NCBI GenBank assembly: GCA_020740775.1
Contig: JAHEWK010000018.1
Span: 930,001-994,000 of the forward strand
Direction of reading: 5' to 3'
Length of the DNA stretch: 64,000 bases
DNA from: Ilyonectria destructans
Lineage: Eukaryota > Ascomycota > Sordariomycetes > Hypocreales > Nectriaceae
Positions 22,930 to 35,805 of this stretch are shown here, one piece after another. Each line of letters opens with the position of its first letter. The stretch's first letter is position 1. A program made the translations under genes and the position numbers. The notes under the pieces were generated by a model. That model was not told where the DNA came from. It ran no database searches and worked only from the letters and a program-made list of their open reading frames with translations.

Positions 22930-24118
22930 GACGAGAAAAGACGAATGTTGATGGCGAAAGTGATAGGAAAGCTTGAACCAGAATCATCAACTCGGGAGAG
23001 GCCGAGAGAAAGAGAAATAGCAGTGGCTGCGATGGCGCACCGAGAATGCCTGCTCTTGGCGCAGCTCCACCCACTTTGATGCATGGGATCCAACCACTTT
23101 GAGGCCTGGTTCGCCGTCCCTTCACAAAGATCCAGCTATGCGAGAGTTTGGCACCCATGTGCAAGTCAACCGAATCAGTGTTGGCGGGACAAGGGCGCGG
23201 GTTACATCGCCCCATCCCATGCAGGGATGCTTTCGCAAATATCTACCTAACGGGCGGGCGAGCAAGGGAAAATGTCGCCATCTTCGGCGCCGGGGAAACG
23301 GTCCGAGACCTAATCGAATCCACATTGTATTCAACCGGTTAACGCGGCCTTGTCCTTCGCGATTTGTCAAGGATAATTTCTCCGTATGTCAGGTTGGGAA
23401 TAGTGATTTGGCCATCCAGGGTGTGGCCAGTTCTTATCCCCGAAGATAGCATCAGCTAAGATTTGCTTTTTATCGAGCGTTGTCCAATTCAGCGGACATT
23501 CAAAAACGCCGGCAACCCGGTTGGCGACCGATTTACGCGAGTTCCGTACATGCGATGATATCCTCTGTCATGAACCATCTCCACCCAGTACTCAGGGGTG
23601 GCAGGAGCCAGTCCTGGGCTTGATGGGACCCGGAGGGACATGATAGGATCTAAGATTGGTGACGGATTACCCTTGCATTTAGGTCCTCGGATCGTGTACC
23701 GGGAAATCGAAGGAGCACGTTCAGAAAGAATCGACACGCTCCACAATGAATACGGTCCCACCAGGAAGGATACCCTATACAACATCGATATACAGAGCTC
23801 AGCTGCCAATACTACACTCTACTACTGCCAGGAAGGGACCTACAGTGCTCACAACAAAGCCCGTGATTTCATCTGTCATCAGAAGTAATTGCGGCCCTTT
23901 CATCCAACAAGGTAGCGCTTGATCGTCAAATGTACTGTCACCGCACCATGAACTAATTGAGGTACTTTTCAGTAGTCCAGACGTTATGCATCCAATACGA
24001 AGGTGTAAATACCACAGAAACCTAAATGACAATACTTAATGGTCGTAAACAGTGTTGGAATTCGCATGCTAATCCTAGCCCACGACAATATAGGAATAAG
24101 CATGTAACGGGTCTAGAA
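22930..24118. other. intergenic region, no gene seen
   Basis: Contains the acetyltransferase promoter and the downstream flank of the P450 gene. Several short frames have no family resemblance. Confidence 0.35.
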
Positions 24119-25916
24119 CTAGACTCTTGGGACATATCTAACGTTGAAACGCGGCTTTGCCCACAAAAACTGAGTCTTGCAATCCCTAGCCCAGTCGACT
24201 TCCAGTCCTGGCCCAAGACTCTGCATCGCCTCCCAGTTAAACAAGAATACCAGCTTCGCCAGGATGATCCGCATCTCCATATAGGCGAGGTTCTTTCCCA
24301 GACAAGTGCGTGGCCCGATGAGGAACGGCTGCGATGCTTTGAGCGTATCATTGGCGTAACGGGTGTTGTACAGACTGTGGTCAGTAGGGAGCCAACGCTC
24401 GGGGTGGAAACCCTCTGGGTCGGCGAAGTAGCGTGAGCTGTGTCCGAGAGTAAATTGGTGTCCGGATACGATGGTCTATGGTAGTACGATGTTTAGTTAT
24501 TCCATCTTACATCCAGGAAGTAAGGAAAACATACCCCCTTGGGAATATAATTGCCATCGACGACAGCACCTGGGCTGACGCGGGGAACGTTGATAGGAAG
24601 CGGGATAAAAATCCTCAGGCCTTCTTTAACGACGGAGCCAAGATATGGAAGGTCGCGAGTGCTGATGTGGTCAATTTCTCCAATGCTCTTGAATGCCGTT
24701 CTGACCTCCTGCTGAAGGGCACGCAGGCACTCCGGTCTTTCCAACACAAAATATGTCACGCCTGCGAGAGTCGTCGCGGTTGTTTCCGAACCGGCAATGA
24801 GCAGTGAGCTGGCGTTTGTTCGCAGGAACTCCTCAGAAGGCTGCTTCTCATCGCTCGTCAACAAATGGCCGAAGAAATCGGCACGGTTGTTGCCCTTCTC
24901 AATGCGCTTTCGCATGAGCGTCCTTGAGAATTCGATGTGTTCTTCTCGCTCCTTCTTGAGCTTTGAAATGGGCAGCATAAATGGCGCCAGAGGTAACAGG
25001 TAAGGCATGCGGCGGAAGATGCTGAACAGTGAGCCGGTGAACAGAATGTTGACAAGCATGGTGATTTGCGGGTTTGTTTTGGCTGTAGACTTGGTTAGTT
25101 CAACTCAACGCTCGATCGGGGAGTCTGACCTGTCTCGACCGCGTGGAAAGATTCGCCAAACGCAAGATCTCCGATAATGTCGAAAGTTAACCAATTGAAC
25201 CACTAATTGATGTTAGATACTCAGTCCCAATCTATTAAAAGCAGTCCTGGTGTTTACCTCGTCAACATCGATGCCTTCCTTTTGATTACCGTACTTCCCA
25301 ACCTGCTTCATGAACAAGTTGATGTGCTCTTGAATCATGGTCACCTGCTCCGAAAGAGCAGTCTCGCTAAAGGAATGAGCAAGCAGCTTCCTGGTCTCAC
25401 TATGCCTCACGGCATCTCGCTCCGCACCGAGAGGTGACATCTCGTCAGGGTTGTCATAGAACTCGGACTTGAGAAAGACCTTTCTGCCTCTCTTGTTGTT
25501 CGCGTGGCCATACAAGTCCTCGAACGCCTCGACAGTAGTGAAGAGGAGCTCATTGGGGGCGATCCGAATAACATCTCCATACTTCTTGGAAAGATCGAGC
25601 AAGTCATAGGCCCACCTTCCTCCCATCCTAACGTAATGTTAGCTAGTGGGGTTTAATAGGTACGGGATATTTTACCAATGCTTTGCGTGCCATAGCTGCG
25701 AAACGGCTGCGAGTTTCGGACCCGGATATTTGGCCAAAGGATGGAAGTAGTAGTTGTAGACCACGTAGAAGCAGATGTACGCCGTGAGCTGTATGACTGA
25801 TTAAATCATATCCCAGAAAATTACTAGCAATAACTACTCACGAGACCAACAGAAGATACTGATAGTGCCCCCAGTTTCTGGGCTGTGGATAAATTGGTGG
25901 GTATCTTGTCCATCAT
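24119..25916 (-). CDS. cytochrome P450 monooxygenase (CYP65 / isotrichodermin C-15 hydroxylase-like)
   Basis: Six exons: 25916..25842, 25788..25676, 25627..25258, 25202..25130, 25082..24535, 24475..24119; 1536 nt, 511 aa. An N-terminal hydrophobic anchor ([18 protein letters not shown]) is followed by a PGPKLAAVS hinge. [12 protein letters not shown] and [16 protein letters not shown] are typical of the CYP65/CYP58-type fungal groups. The I-helix oxygen-binding motif is AGSETTA, the K-helix ExxR is EGLR, then PERW, and the heme loop [14 protein letters not shown] carries the thiolate Cys. All catalytic elements are present, so the enzyme should be functional and ER-bound. The last exon must be read in the frame giving [15 protein letters not shown]. 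Substrate unknown; relatives act in secondary metabolism. Its neighbours are a bZIP factor and several broken genes. Confidence 0.9.
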
Positions 25917-26547
25917 TGTCACGATTGGATGGGGGTGGATGGTTCCTTCAAAAAACCGAGACAAGAAGACAATTGTCCACAGTCATATACGAATATAATT
26001 CCAGGCATGGCAATGGGCTCAAATACTTACTGCTATCTACGAAGAGGCTGGCGCCGCATGGGACGATTACACGATATTACTGAGAAAGCCATTACAAAGA
26101 AAGCCATGACAGATACGATGCGTGATTGGAAAAGAACTCTATTTGTATGGACAGCATTGCTCCGGTGAACGCCCAACCCCGTACCCCGCAAACAGAGAGT
26201 GCGGGGATGGCACCGGGGGATCCGGAAGGGAATTGTCCGACTAATGATATCGTAGATGTGACAGAAGTCTGGGGAAAGTGTAGATCATCAGACCATCAGA
26301 CCCGCCAATTTACCATCCTCGTCTTAGGTAAGGCCGAGGTCAGCGTCTACCCTCGGGTATATAAAGTCGTAACATCGCACTGCGATCTAATTGTAGATGC
26401 CCCGCACATTTCCTCGAGTCACATGTCTCGCGTCTATTGTTATTCCTCAATGCCCTCCCTTATCCTCAGCCAAGGAGCTGCGACGCCGTTGCGTAAGACA
26501 CTTTATCATATGTCGAGATGACTATGACGCAGCATTATTAACTTCCA
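25917..26547. other. intergenic region
   Basis: Promoter of the P450 gene and the 3' end of the bZIP gene. A TATATAAAG string occurs near 26358. No gene recognised. Confidence 0.35.
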
Positions 26548-28278
26548 TCATGCGAGAGCCAACATCGACGCAAGGCGTTTGAGAAAACTGTACTTACCAG
26601 ATGAGCAATCCAAGATAGGCCACTTCCAAGCAAACTCCTTGCTCAGCTTCCATGTGCGCATGTGATAAATCCCCGGGTGTGATATGCCACGCTGCTTGAT
26701 TTGGTCATGTCTCTCTTCGCCAAGTTTTGACGACCGGTCGGAGGGTTTAGATGATGTCCCTGCGTCGGGCTGCATCAAACTGGCACCCTGCACGCGATTC
26801 GTGAGCTCTTGCACAATCAGATCCTCGGCCGGATCAAAGCCCATTGAAAAGGCCATATCCACCGGAACATTTATATACGTCCAGTTAGTTTCCTCAAGAC
26901 ACGTCGCCGCCGGACCAGACGCGGACTGTTTCTCCTGCGTGTTCATTGCGTTCTGCACGTAGTCGTAGACGCTAACCGCAATTTCCTTCTCGGGTATCTC
27001 AATGACGGCATTCAGGGTTAGCTCTTGGCACAGCAAATCCAGGTCGAGACTGTCCTGGTGCAGGATCATCTGGTCGCGTATCGACGGCCACGTTATGAAG
27101 TCGATGATGATAGGGTGGGACGTCGAGGCGTCCTGTAGCGGAGTGGGTCGAAACGGCTCCGGGATGGCCATGCGGAACTCTGTCGTGTTACACAGTCTCC
27201 ACTGCAGGATGCGTTCTAGACACCTGAAGAAATTCTAAAAGAAACCGGTTACCATCGAAACCTAGACGTACATCCTGGGTAGGTATTCAAACTAACCGAA
27301 CCATATATGTAAGTTGTAAGGCCAGAAAACGACGCTATCACATTGACGCCCGCCGACGCAATCTGTTGAATGAGTTGCGCTTGGTCGAAATTACTTCTAG
27401 TGGCCAACTGACCTGCCGAGGCCTCACTGTTGGCTTGGGCAATTTCAGAAATGTACCGCTTGCAAGCCGCTTCAACTTTACTGGCAAATGACGTCTTTGA
27501 CGATACCGGCGCGAAGTCGACGGATAGGAAGAACGGGTCAGTCAAGGGATGAATGGCATCAAACGTTTCTGCTCCTCCGGCAACGGGGGGAATCTTTGGT
27601 AAGTGGCCGTAAAAGCCAGTCGGAAGCATCGCTTGGGTACCAGGCATCGAGAGCGGTTCTTTGCCTCGGGACTCGGGTGCGCTCGAGGTTCGCGCAGCTT
27701 CGTACATGGTATATCCCGCAGATGTCGTAGGGACGAGTTGTGGTCTGTTCTGCACGACAACTGTAGCGGTGGAATCATGTCTCGGTTCAATCTGGTTCTG
27801 CGGCGGTGATACGGCAGAACCGCGTTCACTCCCATGATCTTTCAACAGCGCATCAAAGACACCGTCCTCTGAGTCGCATCCATCAACCAAAGCTCACTCG
27901 AAAACATGACAGCTCCAGGGGAAACTTGAGCTTACCAGCAGCGGCCGAGGCACTTTGGCCAATGTACGTGAGCTTTTGCCGGAGCCCGATCAGGTTGTCT
28001 TTCAGTTGCCGATTTTCCTCGAGCAGCTCCAGGTGGCTGCGCAACAGCTTGTCGTAGCGCGCGTCCTCATCCTGGCTGACCTGGCCCGACTTGATGGCCT
28101 CGACGAACGACTCCAAGTACTGCAGCCGGCTCTGCTGCTTTTCGCGGAAGCTCTTCTGCGCAACGCGGTTCTGCGCACGCTTCTTGTCGTCTTCCGCGGC
28201 CGCTACCGCGCGACCGGCGGTTTTGCGCTTGCGTGTCCGGGTCGAGGGCAGTCGTTCGTTTGTAGATGCAGAATCCAT
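26548..28278 (-). CDS. bZIP transcription factor with DUF3425 domain
   Basis: Exons 28278..27936, 27892..27297 and 27234..~26598, where either a donor GTAAGT at 26597 opens a further intron or translation reads on to a stop at 26548 (541 aa). Basic region: KKRAQNRVAQKSFREKQQSR with the N-x7-R spacing; heptad leucines follow (LQYLESF..LLRSHLELLEENRQL). The C-terminal part is the DUF3425 domain (FITWPSIRDQMILHQ, IRVYDY-type SVYDYVQNAMN, TWKLSKEFAWKWPILDCS), which normally ends shortly after WPILDCS. The exact last residues are uncertain because two short terminal exons are possible (acceptors near 26541 and 26514). It is probably a nuclear pathway or stress regulator, perhaps of the adjoining P450 locus. 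The 43-nt first intron (27893-27935) is unusually short. Confidence 0.82.
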
Positions 28279-28856
28279 CGGTGGGAAGACGGCACGAGGG
28301 ACTCAGCGGGAGAGCATTGAACTGAAGGCCGAGGTTACACAGCTGTTGTTTCCCCTAAGAAATGTTTGGATGCATTGGGTTCCGATTATGCGGTGACAGT
28401 GTTATCTAAATTACCAGGTAAGCTTACCCCGCATTTATTTTCTGCTTTTAGTATTGTACATTAGTCCAGCGAATTGGAGACGCGAATGACGTGCGCCACA
28501 ATCCGGGAGTTAGACGAACCCGATCCGGTGGCCAATGCAACTGTAGTATCATCATGAAACCTTTTATTGAGTCAATGTCAGTAAACGAAAATTCGTTCCG
28601 ATTTATCTTGGAAAAATACTGTCATTCATATATACTGCCCTTGGAGCCCTCCATTGACTCCGCTATTTTCATCATTCCACTATGAGCTTTCCACGTTAAT
28701 ATTAGCGAAGACATCGTGTGCTGATTCATCCGCCATTTGCACACAAACACACGTTCTCGAGCTCGATTTTCCACAGCAATACATACCTATACTCGATCAT
28801 TTGATTCTAATTATCTCATCTAACTACTCTCTAGCCTCCATACTTTCCAGAAACTC
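28279..28856. other. intergenic region
   Basis: Promoter of the bZIP gene and 3' flank of the OYE relic. No gene recognised. Confidence 0.35.
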
Positions 28857-29910
<1,054 letters not shown>

Positions 29911-30550
29911 TAGAGGCTGAAGTCACCCGAGGACGAGGGGTTCAACGCTAGATCGCAAGGACTTAGAATACTCTTCGCGAAGTTGACAAAGGCGCAGCAC
30001 ATATGAACAGCAATACGATGAGAATGCCGCCTTGATTGGTAATGGCCTGACTAACGCTACGCGATAAGATGTCCCTCTCCCTGGATGCCCATCTTATTCA
30101 TGGAACTATCGGCCCTCTGATAATGCGATTTTGGCGTCTGCGCCGTCGGTTCAGAAGTTGCCGATGTGGATCGAGGCTTCGGGCGTCTAGAAGTAGCTCC
30201 TTGTGGGGAACCCTGCTACACAGAGTTTTGATCCGATCATCAACGAATAGCGGTGCGGTGCCGGCCCGGGGAACGTTATGGTAGGCAAGGAAATCCTACG
30301 TTGGCGTTTACAACGTGGAGAACGTTTCTTGGGACTCTGACTCTGCAATTACTCACGGCGGTGATACCTGGAAACTTGGCTCACGTTCAATGAGGATCCT
30401 TAGACTCATTTCTTCCCATCCTGCATTTTGTCATCTGATTTCGCATTTACCCTGAATGAGTCCAATTGTTGGGGTGCGAATTCTATCATTCCTTCCAAGC
30501 ACCTCTTCTCTATCATTCGGGCCATTGTCGCGTTGAAGCGTATCATTAGC
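29911..30550. other. intergenic region
   Basis: Between the two relics. The lost first exon of the OYE gene may lie here, but I could not recognise it. Confidence 0.3.
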
Positions 30551-32100
30551 ATGAGGGACGAAAATGTGGGCTTGGATGCCCAGAACAGTACTGGCGCCTC
30601 TGAGAACGAAAACCCGGGTATGGGGGCAAGTTCTAGTGACGGTGAAACCAATCAACATAGCACTTTGCCGTCGCCGCTCGAGCCTGAAGACAACAGTGAC
30701 GCGGAACGCATTGGGGACCAGCGCAACACCATGTCGAAAAAGCGCCCCATGGTCTCCATTTGCACTCTGTCCATCTGTCTTTTCGTCTCATTCGTTGGCC
30801 AAACAAGCGTATCAACTGCTACTCTAGCAATCGGGCGATCTTAACACCGGCACGTCGACGTCGTGGATTGGTGCGTCGTTCCTCATCGCATCCACCGCTT
30901 TCCAGCCGATCAACGGGCGGCTATCCGACATCTTTGGGAGGAAAACCCTGCTACTGATCTGTCTAGCGCTGATGGGTTTGGGCTACCTGGCTTGTGGATT
31001 TGCCCAGAATGCTGAGCAATTATTCGCTTTCCGGTCGATTGCTGGCGTTGGCGGGGGTGGCATCAACAGCCTACATGTAGTCATGATTATTGTCAGCGAC
31101 ATTACTACTTTGAAGAATCGCGGGAAGTACCAGGGCAAGTATGTCATGTTTTACTTGCGTTATACAACATAGTAACACATATTCCAGGCGTTCTTGGCGC
31201 CACCATTGCGCCTGCGAACGGCGTTGGTCCCTTTCTCGGCGGCGCAGTAGTCGAATCTTCTACCTGGCGCTGGGTGTTTTGGATGATACCAATCATCACT
31301 CTCCCAACTGCAGTTGTCATTTGGTTCTAACTCACTCTAAAGCGTAACCCTGGCAAACTTTGCCGATAAGTTGAAGAAGATCGCCTACGGCGGCATTGGT
31401 TTCTGGCGCTCTCATTATTCCCATTGTCATTACCACATCATTCACGTCTATTTTATCGGGACAGTACATGAGCCGCCCTGGTTTTTATATGCCATGCATT
31501 CTCGTCGGTTTTATCCTCTGGACCGTCGGAAATGGGCTCACGTTGATTTTCGACGAAAATACGGGCCTCGGGCCACTAATTGGTATCCTTATCGTCGAGG
31601 GCGCCGGCATTGGTCTCACCCTCCAGTCAACTCTGGTAGGAATATATGCCAACAGTCGGAGCGAAGATCGAGCTGTGACAACGGGCCTGCGAAAATTTTT
31701 CCGCACCATTGCTAGAGCATTTGGCCTGGTTATTTCCGGCGTCATTCTGTCAAACACTCTAAGTAAGGGTTTGTCAAGTAACCCATCAATGACAGATGCC
31801 ATGATTGCCCAATTGACCTCATCTACCTACGCACTGGACGAATTGGATATTTCAGAGGAGGAGAAAAAAGATATTCTCCAAATATATATGGATGGTCTGC
31901 ACTATATCTTCATATTCTATACTGTTTGTTCAGGATTGTGCGTGTTATTAACCGCTCTGGTTGGGAATACAAATCTCAACCCTGAAAAACCATCTACTGG
32001 TGGAGTAGACGATGGTGAAACCACCACGCAGGAAGAACAGGTGGAAAGACTAGGGGATGAAGAAATGGCGCTTAGGCAACCACCAAATTTGGTGGCTTGA
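30551..32100 (+). pseudogene. MFS exporter (DHA2-like) pseudogene
   Basis: N-terminal tail (MRDENVGLDAQNSTG...) then TM1 (SICTLSICLFVSFVGQTSVS). The reading frame breaks at about 30838: ...TLAIG and GDLNTGTSTSWIGASFLIA are in different frames, which fits loss of two bases. The next block (LSDIFGRKTLL, FRSIAGVGGGGINS, DIT..KNRGKYQG) joins VLGATIAPANGVGPFLGG only if the intron 31135-31187 has a GC donor. An in-frame TAA follows at 31328-31330 (VVIWF*LTLKRNPG). Two further frame changes occur at about 31352 and 31395, and the text jumps from ALIIPIVI to TSILSGQYMSR, omitting the family's helices around TM7-8. The last block is open to 32100 (GLTLQSTLVGIYANSR). Nonfunctional as a transporter. Confidence 0.82.
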
Positions 32101-32643
32101 GGCAGCATTTTAAAATTGATTAGGGTGGTGGATGAGGGTGAGGCCGGGGAGCAAGGTGCATTACATACACGGCGATTCGCATTTGGCATAGGAAAAGTAC
32201 ATAAAATTACACATTGTTATTTACCAATGGGTTTATGTTTGCTTCATCCCTACCTTGAATTTGCTATTCAGTTCTAGTTGTGTACGATGTGATGTTCTCG
32301 CAATCTACCATACAGAAAATTAAAACCGTAGTGTTCGTTCCCTCATTAGGGGGCATGAAGAATGGTGTATTTCCCTGTTGCCTGTTGATTACATAATCAA
32401 CTCAATACATGCTGATAGGGCATCTCTGCACTTTTGTGGCGGAGCAGCTACTCCTTCAGCTGAAAAACCCCTGTCGTATCCTCGTATCTATCGTTCTGGC
32501 CATATTACACGTAGGCATCAATGTTTGGGACATGTAACTCTGTCGCCAACTTTCACTTATATTTCATTCTCTTCTCACTTATAATTTTTTTAATCTCTAT
32601 ACTCTTTATTAATTCATTAGAAGTCAACATCTTCGTCAACATT
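32101..32643. other. intergenic region / 5' region of hydrolase gene
   Basis: No separate gene seen. An in-frame Met at 32521 would give the hydrolase a hydrophobic leader (see next entry). Confidence 0.35.
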
Positions 32644-33648
32644 ATGGACCGTGAAGCCGAGAATGTTGCTGAGAAGCCAGAGGACATTTCGTCCCCTGTT
32701 TCCAACACAGAGACAGATGGGCCACAGGAGCAAGACCGCACCTCTCAAGTGATCAATGTCCTTGACACCAACCACAAAATCGGTTTCGCAGAGTATGGAT
32801 CCAAATCTGGAACTGCCGTCATCTATCTCCACGGCCTCCCAGGATCGCGGTTTGAGGCTTCGTTATGGGAGGCAAATGCCACAGCTCTCGACGTGCGTCT
32901 TATTGGACTCGACCGACCTGGTATGGGCCTCTCAACGCGCGATTCAGCCCGCACAATGACGGCATATGCGGCTGATGTCGCAACGGTGGCACAACACCTG
33001 AAACTTGACAAGTACTTCATCCTTGCTGTTTCTGGAGGCGGGGGCTATGCATTGGCATGCGCTGCGCAGAAAGAGAAACTCCCGGGACTCCAGGGCGTTG
33101 GAGTCGTGGGCGGTCTTGGCCCACGCAATATGACGCAGCAGGGTATGGGCTTGATTCAAAGGCTTAGCTTCCATGCAATGGACTGGGTCCCTAATGGCGT
33201 TGTGGGATGGATGTGGGATGCCATGATTGGGAAATCAGCAAGGAACCCCGATCCAACAGTCCTGGAGAAGGCAGTCAAGAAGCTCTTGGCAACAGAAGTA
33301 AAAGGCGCTGACGCCGATATCGCTAAGGATGAGAACAACCTGCGGAGTTTGACAGACTCGCTACGCGGCGCGTTCATTCAGGGAAGTCATGGATATGTGC
33401 ACGAAGCAAGTCTAGTAGTGAAGCCTTGGGGTTTTAACCTGGAGGACATCAAGGGCATTCAAGTCAGGCTATGGTATGGAGAGAAGGATAATCTCGCCCC
33501 ACCGGCTGTTGGCAAAGCTATGGCTGACAAGATTCCCAATGCCATTTTCACGAGGTACGAGGGGGAAAGCCACACGTCGTCGGTCATGAGGCACCAGAAG
33601 GAAATCCTGACAGCGCTGTGCGGGCTGAGTACAGATTCCGCGTGTTAA
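32644..33648 (+). CDS. alpha/beta-fold hydrolase
   Basis: Intronless, 334 aa from MDREAENVAEKPEDISSPVS. A longer frame from 32521 would prefix a very hydrophobic AT-coded stretch (FILFSLIIFLISILF) that may be a membrane anchor or merely 5' UTR; I prefer the internal start. Fold landmarks: oxyanion loop YLHGLPGSRFE, DRPGMGLS, nucleophile elbow AVSGGGGYALA with Ser in GxSxG, Asp in LWYGEKDNLAP, and His in EGESHTSSV. No signal peptide from the internal start. The substrate is unknown: the sequence resembles the broad fungal 'AB hydrolase-1' group. It is an apparently intact gene among relics, which suggests selection. Confidence 0.85.
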   Translation: MDREAENVAEKPEDISSPVSNTETDGPQEQDRTSQVINVLDTNHKIGFAEYGSKSGTAVIYLHGLPGSRFEASLWEANATALDVRLIGLDRPGMGLSTRDSARTMTAYAADVATVAQHLKLDKYFILAVSGGGGYALACAAQKEKLPGLQGVGVVGGLGPRNMTQQGMGLIQRLSFHAMDWVPNGVVGWMWDAMIGKSARNPDPTVLEKAVKKLLATEVKGADADIAKDENNLRSLTDSLRGAFIQGSHGYVHEASLVVKPWGFNLEDIKGIQVRLWYGEKDNLAPPAVGKAMADKIPNAIFTRYEGESHTSSVMRHQKEILTALCGLSTDSAC

Positions 33649-33950
33649 TCCAGCACAAGTTGATATGTTTTGAAGTTTTGCAATAATAGACTAAATATAC
33701 GTGGATTTAGAGATGATCTTTTATTTGCTGTATCCCCACGCCCCTCTCTACTAACCACAAATATACCCCATAACCTTCGGCAAGTCTGGAGCCGGCCGGG
33801 AGCCATGGACCGATTGCGCTGTGACTCATGCCCTTAGCAAGTGGGACGCGATAAGACGCTCAATCCCCAAGGATAATTCCAACGAGATAAAGCGGGCTTA
33901 TCAGAGCCCCTCACCATGCGCCGCAGACTAAAGGGTTGCGATCCAAGCTC
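33649..33950. other. short intergenic region
   Basis: 3' flank of the hydrolase gene. No signal seen. Confidence 0.3.
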
Positions 33951-34591
33951 CGTATCGGCCTCTTTCTGCCGACCGTGAGTACGAATACGGCTCGCGCATC
34001 GGCTTCTGGCGTCTCTTCTAGCTCTTCAACTCGCAAAAGATGAAGTTCACCCTCTATGCTGTCGCGCAAGCCGTCGAGCAAGGCGTCGAGCAGCAGCCTG
34101 AGGTCGCTACGCGCTGTGTTGAGGAGCGCCGCGACGTTGCCTCGCACGCTTAATATATATATATATATCCGCTGGGTGGACCACCACGACTGGTCAATCG
34201 AGAAGGAGAAGGAATACATCCGCAAGGGAATCACCAGCCTCAAGAGCCTGACTGGGTACGCGTCCAGGGGCTGGTCCCGTACGGCTACGACTGCAATGAT
34301 TTCAAGTTCCACGTCCAGGGTTCCGGTTTCCGCGACCCCAACGACTTCTACACCCATCTGCAGAATGCATTCGATGTGATTTACGAGGAGAGAGAGGCTG
34401 GACAGCCCAAGATGATGACTATCGGATTGCATTGCCAGATTATTGGTCGCCCGGGACGATACAAGGCTCTGAGGGACTTTGTCGAGTACATTGCACAGAA
34501 GGAGGGCGTTTGGGTTGCCACTAGGACAGAGATTGCCGAGGAGTGCAGCATTAACGGCATGTGGACAGTAAATCCTCGTCCAGCGTTCTAA
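33951..34591 (+). pseudogene. polysaccharide deacetylase (PuuE/allantoinase-like) pseudogene
   Basis: A remnant of the fungal deacetylase family related to PuuE-type allantoinases. DREYEYGSRIGFWRLF is interrupted by TAG where the family continues ...RLFN. KFTLYAVAQAVEQ, PEVATRCVEERRDVASHA follow. A (TA)n run at 34152-34168 then shifts the frame. WVDHHDWSIEKEKEYIRKG and SLTGYASRGW come next, and the text jumps straight to VPYGYDCNDFKFHVQGSGFR. This skips the central part of the domain. The 3' half (NAFDVIYEE, MMTIGLHCQIIGRPGRY, FVEYIAQKEGVWVATRTEIA) is open to 34591. Upstream exons are not recognisable. With the catalytic centre deleted, it cannot be active. Confidence 0.82.
34152..34168. repeat. 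(TA)n microsatellite within the deacetylase relic
   Basis: A run of about eight TA units lies exactly where the conserved ...VASHA-x-RWVD frame breaks. Confidence 0.9.
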
Positions 34592-35805
34592 ACTTGTTAC
34601 ATTTTCTAACTCATTTTACAGGCGCTTCATACACCTGTCGTGAATATTCTAGGCTTCGTCGGTCAAAATGGTATGCCGATTGATTTATCCTTAGTAGCAC
34701 TAAGCTACTATGATAGGCATTTGCTGGCGGTTAGTCAGAAGGTTGGGGAGATATTTGAAGCTGAAGGTAACTGGAAGCCTAGTAATTAGAATGGGACTGG
34801 AAATAGCAATCCTGGCGTGCTATTTCCAACGGATACAGTGCGAACAGATGCCTTCAAGGTGCATGTTCTTTGATCAAGATGTGCTATCATCAAGTTTCTG
34901 GCTCTACATGAGTAACAAGGATGATGAAACTACCCAGACTAGGCCACCGATCATATCAGGAACTAGGCTATCACCAGTTACCTTTGGGCATGACCGTCGA
35001 ACCCGACATTTTTAGACCACGCGTGCTGAGACGACATTCATGCATGGTTTCGGACTAAAGGCATCAACCAATCACCACTATCGTTCATTTATACTCTCTG
35101 GAGCAGAGTTCACAGAATCATGTGATTTTTCTATTCGCGCACTTCGGTGACCAAGCTGCTACTTGAGGTCATCGGACGACTTGCTCGTTCGCCAAGTCAA
35201 GCATGCAAGTACCTCGGACCTTTCAATTCGCCATTTAAGGAAATATTTGAGGGGTAAGTTACATAGCATCATAGCTTCCCAAAAAAGTTCTTTCCCCGGC
35301 ACTATGAAGGCTTTCCTTGTCCAACTTGCCGAGGTCCCCGCAGGCCAAGACGTCCTTGGCAAGCGCTCGAATCACAACCATCTCCCCGCAAGTACCTCTC
35401 TTTCCGACTTCGGAAAAATATGGCTACGACAGGGGTACAGTCAAAGTTAACTTAAAAGGTTAACAGCCGGTCCATTGACAAGAGTGCGCTTATTTTTGCC
35501 TCTCACATGCCGTATGATGTTATTGTGGGGAGCCAGTGGGAACAACATTCAATTGTCACGATCCCCGGACGTGGGGTTAGGCTTATGCGGGGGTGGAACT
35601 CAACCCGGCCTTGCTTGATCGTAAGTGATGGATGATCTCAGTCCCAAATGGGCTCGGAGGACCGGGGCATACCTTTTTACGACGTATATAAAAACACGCA
35701 TACCGCCTTTCAGCATGAGAAACAAGGCTCTTTCCCACTCGGTCACACTACTCAGCCTCACCGGATCATAAACTCAACTTTGAGCGCGGGTCAGGAATAT
35801 CGAAC
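34592..35805. promoter_or_regulatory. intergenic region with TATA box for the GH93 gene
   Basis: TATATAAAA at about 35685-35693 lies ~115 nt before the GH93 start codon. The rest has no recognisable gene. Confidence 0.5.

Noticed and set aside
23598..23888. Plus-strand 96-codon open frame in the gap before the P450
   Set aside because: No domain, no splice partners, composition like surrounding noncoding DNA.
32521..32643. Hydrophobic leader of the alpha/beta hydrolase
   Set aside because: The AT-coded leader looks like translated 5' UTR; not excluded, but the downstream ATG (32644) is preferred.
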